Shown here piece after piece: positions 63,015 through 64,000 of a stretch of DNA of 64,000 nucleotides. Under the pieces are notes generated by a model. It was given only the letters and a program-made list of their open reading frames with translations. It was not told the DNA's origin and made no database searches. Source of the stretch: Monoplex corrugatus (Eukaryota; Mollusca; Gastropoda; Littorinimorpha; Ranellidae); contig CM060312.1 of the NCBI GenBank assembly GCA_030674185.1, positions 67,623,237-67,687,236 on the forward strand, read 5' to 3'. Position 1 is the first letter of the stretch; the number at the start of each line of letters is the position of its first letter. The position numbers and the translations under genes were made by a program.

Positions 63015-63290
63015 AATACCATCCATACCATACCATACCATACCATATCATACCATACCATACCATACCATATACCATACCATACCATACCATACTTGTA
63101 CTGTATCATACCATACCATCTTATACCATACCATATCACACCATAACATACCATACTGCACTGTACTGTATTGTATCATACCATACCATACCATACCATA
63201 CCATACCATACCATACCATACCATACCATACCATACCATACTGCACTGTATTGTACCATACCATACCATATCATGCCATGCAATCATAAC
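63015..63290. repeat. (ATACC)n pentanucleotide array
   Basis: accataccat repeat with several gtactgtatcat-type interruptions. Confidence 0.95.
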
Positions 63291-63321
63291 ATTTTTATAT
63301 ATCATTGATGGACAATTACAC

Positions 63322-63515
63322 AGCTGCATTGCTGAAACAAGTTTGTAATTATAACGTCTTTACATGTCCTAATTGGACAGTCAAATAGCTGCATTGCTGA
63401 AACAAGTTTGTAATTATAACATCTTTACATGTCCTAATTGGACAGTCAAATAGCTGCATTGCTGAAACAAGTTTGTAATTATAACATCTTTACATGTCCT
63501 AATTGGACAGTCAAC
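63322..63515. repeat. Three tandem 65-bp units
   Basis: agctgcattgctgaaacaag, tttgtaattataacatcttt, acatgtcctaattggacagt, caaat, starting at 63322, 63387 and 63452. Confidence 0.93.
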
Positions 63516-63563
63516 AGCTATTTAACTGTCCAATTAGGACATGTAAAGATGTTATAATTACAA
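63473..63563. repeat. Perfect inverted repeat, 39-bp arms, 13-nt loop
   Basis: Left arm 63473-63511 (ttgtaattataacatctttac start) is the end of the third 65-bp unit. Right arm 63525-63563 is its exact reverse complement. Confidence 0.93.
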
Positions 63564-63567
63564 TCTG

Positions 63568-63663
63568 CTAGATGACAAAAAGACCTACCAACAGCTGAGC
63601 AAAGATCCCACCAGCAAGTATACTGCCCGTCTGACCAAACTACTGCAAGGCCTACAGAAGTAA
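63568..63663 (+). pseudogene. Short relic of an RT-encoding element
   Basis: LDDKKTYQQLSKDPTSKYTA then RLTKLLQGLQK and TAA. A x-TY-x-L-x-x-DPT block like this is seen in some reverse transcriptases with Penelope- or DIRS-like affinity. Too short to be sure. Confidence 0.35.
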
Positions 63664-63664
63664 T

Positions 63665-64000
63665 AATAATAATAATAATTACAATATTTATATAGCGCAA
63701 AATCTCGATAAAAATCAAATCTAAGCGCTGAACATACACCTACGCATGCGCGCACACACACACTCACACATAAATGGGGAAAAAGAATAAAAGCAATGGA
63801 AAATTATAGAGAGCATATTATATACAAATATATATTACAATGTGATTCCACTCCGAGTGGAGACAGGCTACAGAGGGGGATGAGTGAGGTCAGGATTTTA
63901 TGCAGAGGAGAAAAGGTGAGTTTTGAGAGCGGACTTGAAGGAGACAAAAGTAGGTTGCTGACGGACTGAGAGAGGAAGTTTGTTCCAGGAAAGTGGACCA
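63665..64000 (-). mobile_element. 3-prime end of a second CR1-like element, leaving the window
   Basis: ataataattacaatatttat, atagcgcaaaatctcgataa, gtgattccactccgagtgga, ggtgagttttgagagcggac match 20150-20580 almost base for base. It lies in the AASS gene upstream of the SDH exons. Confidence 0.93.

Overview
The window is animal nuclear DNA. Genes are split by GT-AG introns, long microsatellites and minisatellites are everywhere, and mobile elements are dense and mostly decayed: Tc1/mariner, pogo/Tigger-like, CR1-like and RTE/jockey-like LINEs, tRNA-derived SINEs and MITEs. No bacterial operon, Shine-Dalgarno pattern or true CRISPR is present. The mix suits a lophotrochozoan, perhaps a marine gastropod mollusc, but that placement is inference.

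The best supported gene is on the minus strand from 62894 down to 32993. Twelve exons with chained phases and GT-AG borders encode about 448 residues of the saccharopine dehydrogenase (SDH) half of the bifunctional lysine-catabolism enzyme AASS, through the stop codon. The lysine-ketoglutarate reductase half must lie beyond position 64000. The introns hold private tandem arrays (35.4-36.5, 39.3-40.3, 54.4 and 58.4 kb), SINEs, LINE tails and a TTAA-flanked MITE family. The tail of SDH exon 7, with its splice donor, occurs three times; one extra copy would make an in-frame 15-codon exon.

At the left edge (about 8489 down to 1, minus strand) three exon candidates with compatible phases suggest one gene: a zinc-finger-like exon, a beta-rich exon ending at a probable GC donor, and an exon running into a 30-bp coding minisatellite (10-residue SKQPEAEGMD-type repeat). 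The 3.3-5.2 kb intron array carries many CACGTG palindromes.

A two-exon plus-strand gene at 25063-27576 (462 codons) encodes an unfamiliar protein with three hydrophobic segments and a Ser/Cys-rich tail. Upstream lies a cluster of CRE/ATF-like motifs.

Mobile elements in order: Tc1-like element with 28-bp terminal repeats and one in-frame stop (5.7-7.3 kb); decayed CR1 fragment (8.8 kb); two RTE/jockey-like LINEs (12.3-16.3 kb, and 16.9-18.4 kb with a 39-bp target duplication); CR1-like LINE on the minus strand (20.1-23.7 kb) with a second copy entering at 63.66 kb; a ~0.6-kb dispersed repeat (family A) at 1.9, 23.7 and 61.2 kb, one copy split by a nested LINE tail; two pogo-like deletion derivatives (29.4 and 30.5 kb); a mariner relic (46 kb). 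I found no convincing wholly new biological system. The most interesting signals are the exon-tail triplication, the double-hairpin TTAA MITE family, family A with its nested insertion, and the paired pogo head and tail remnants.
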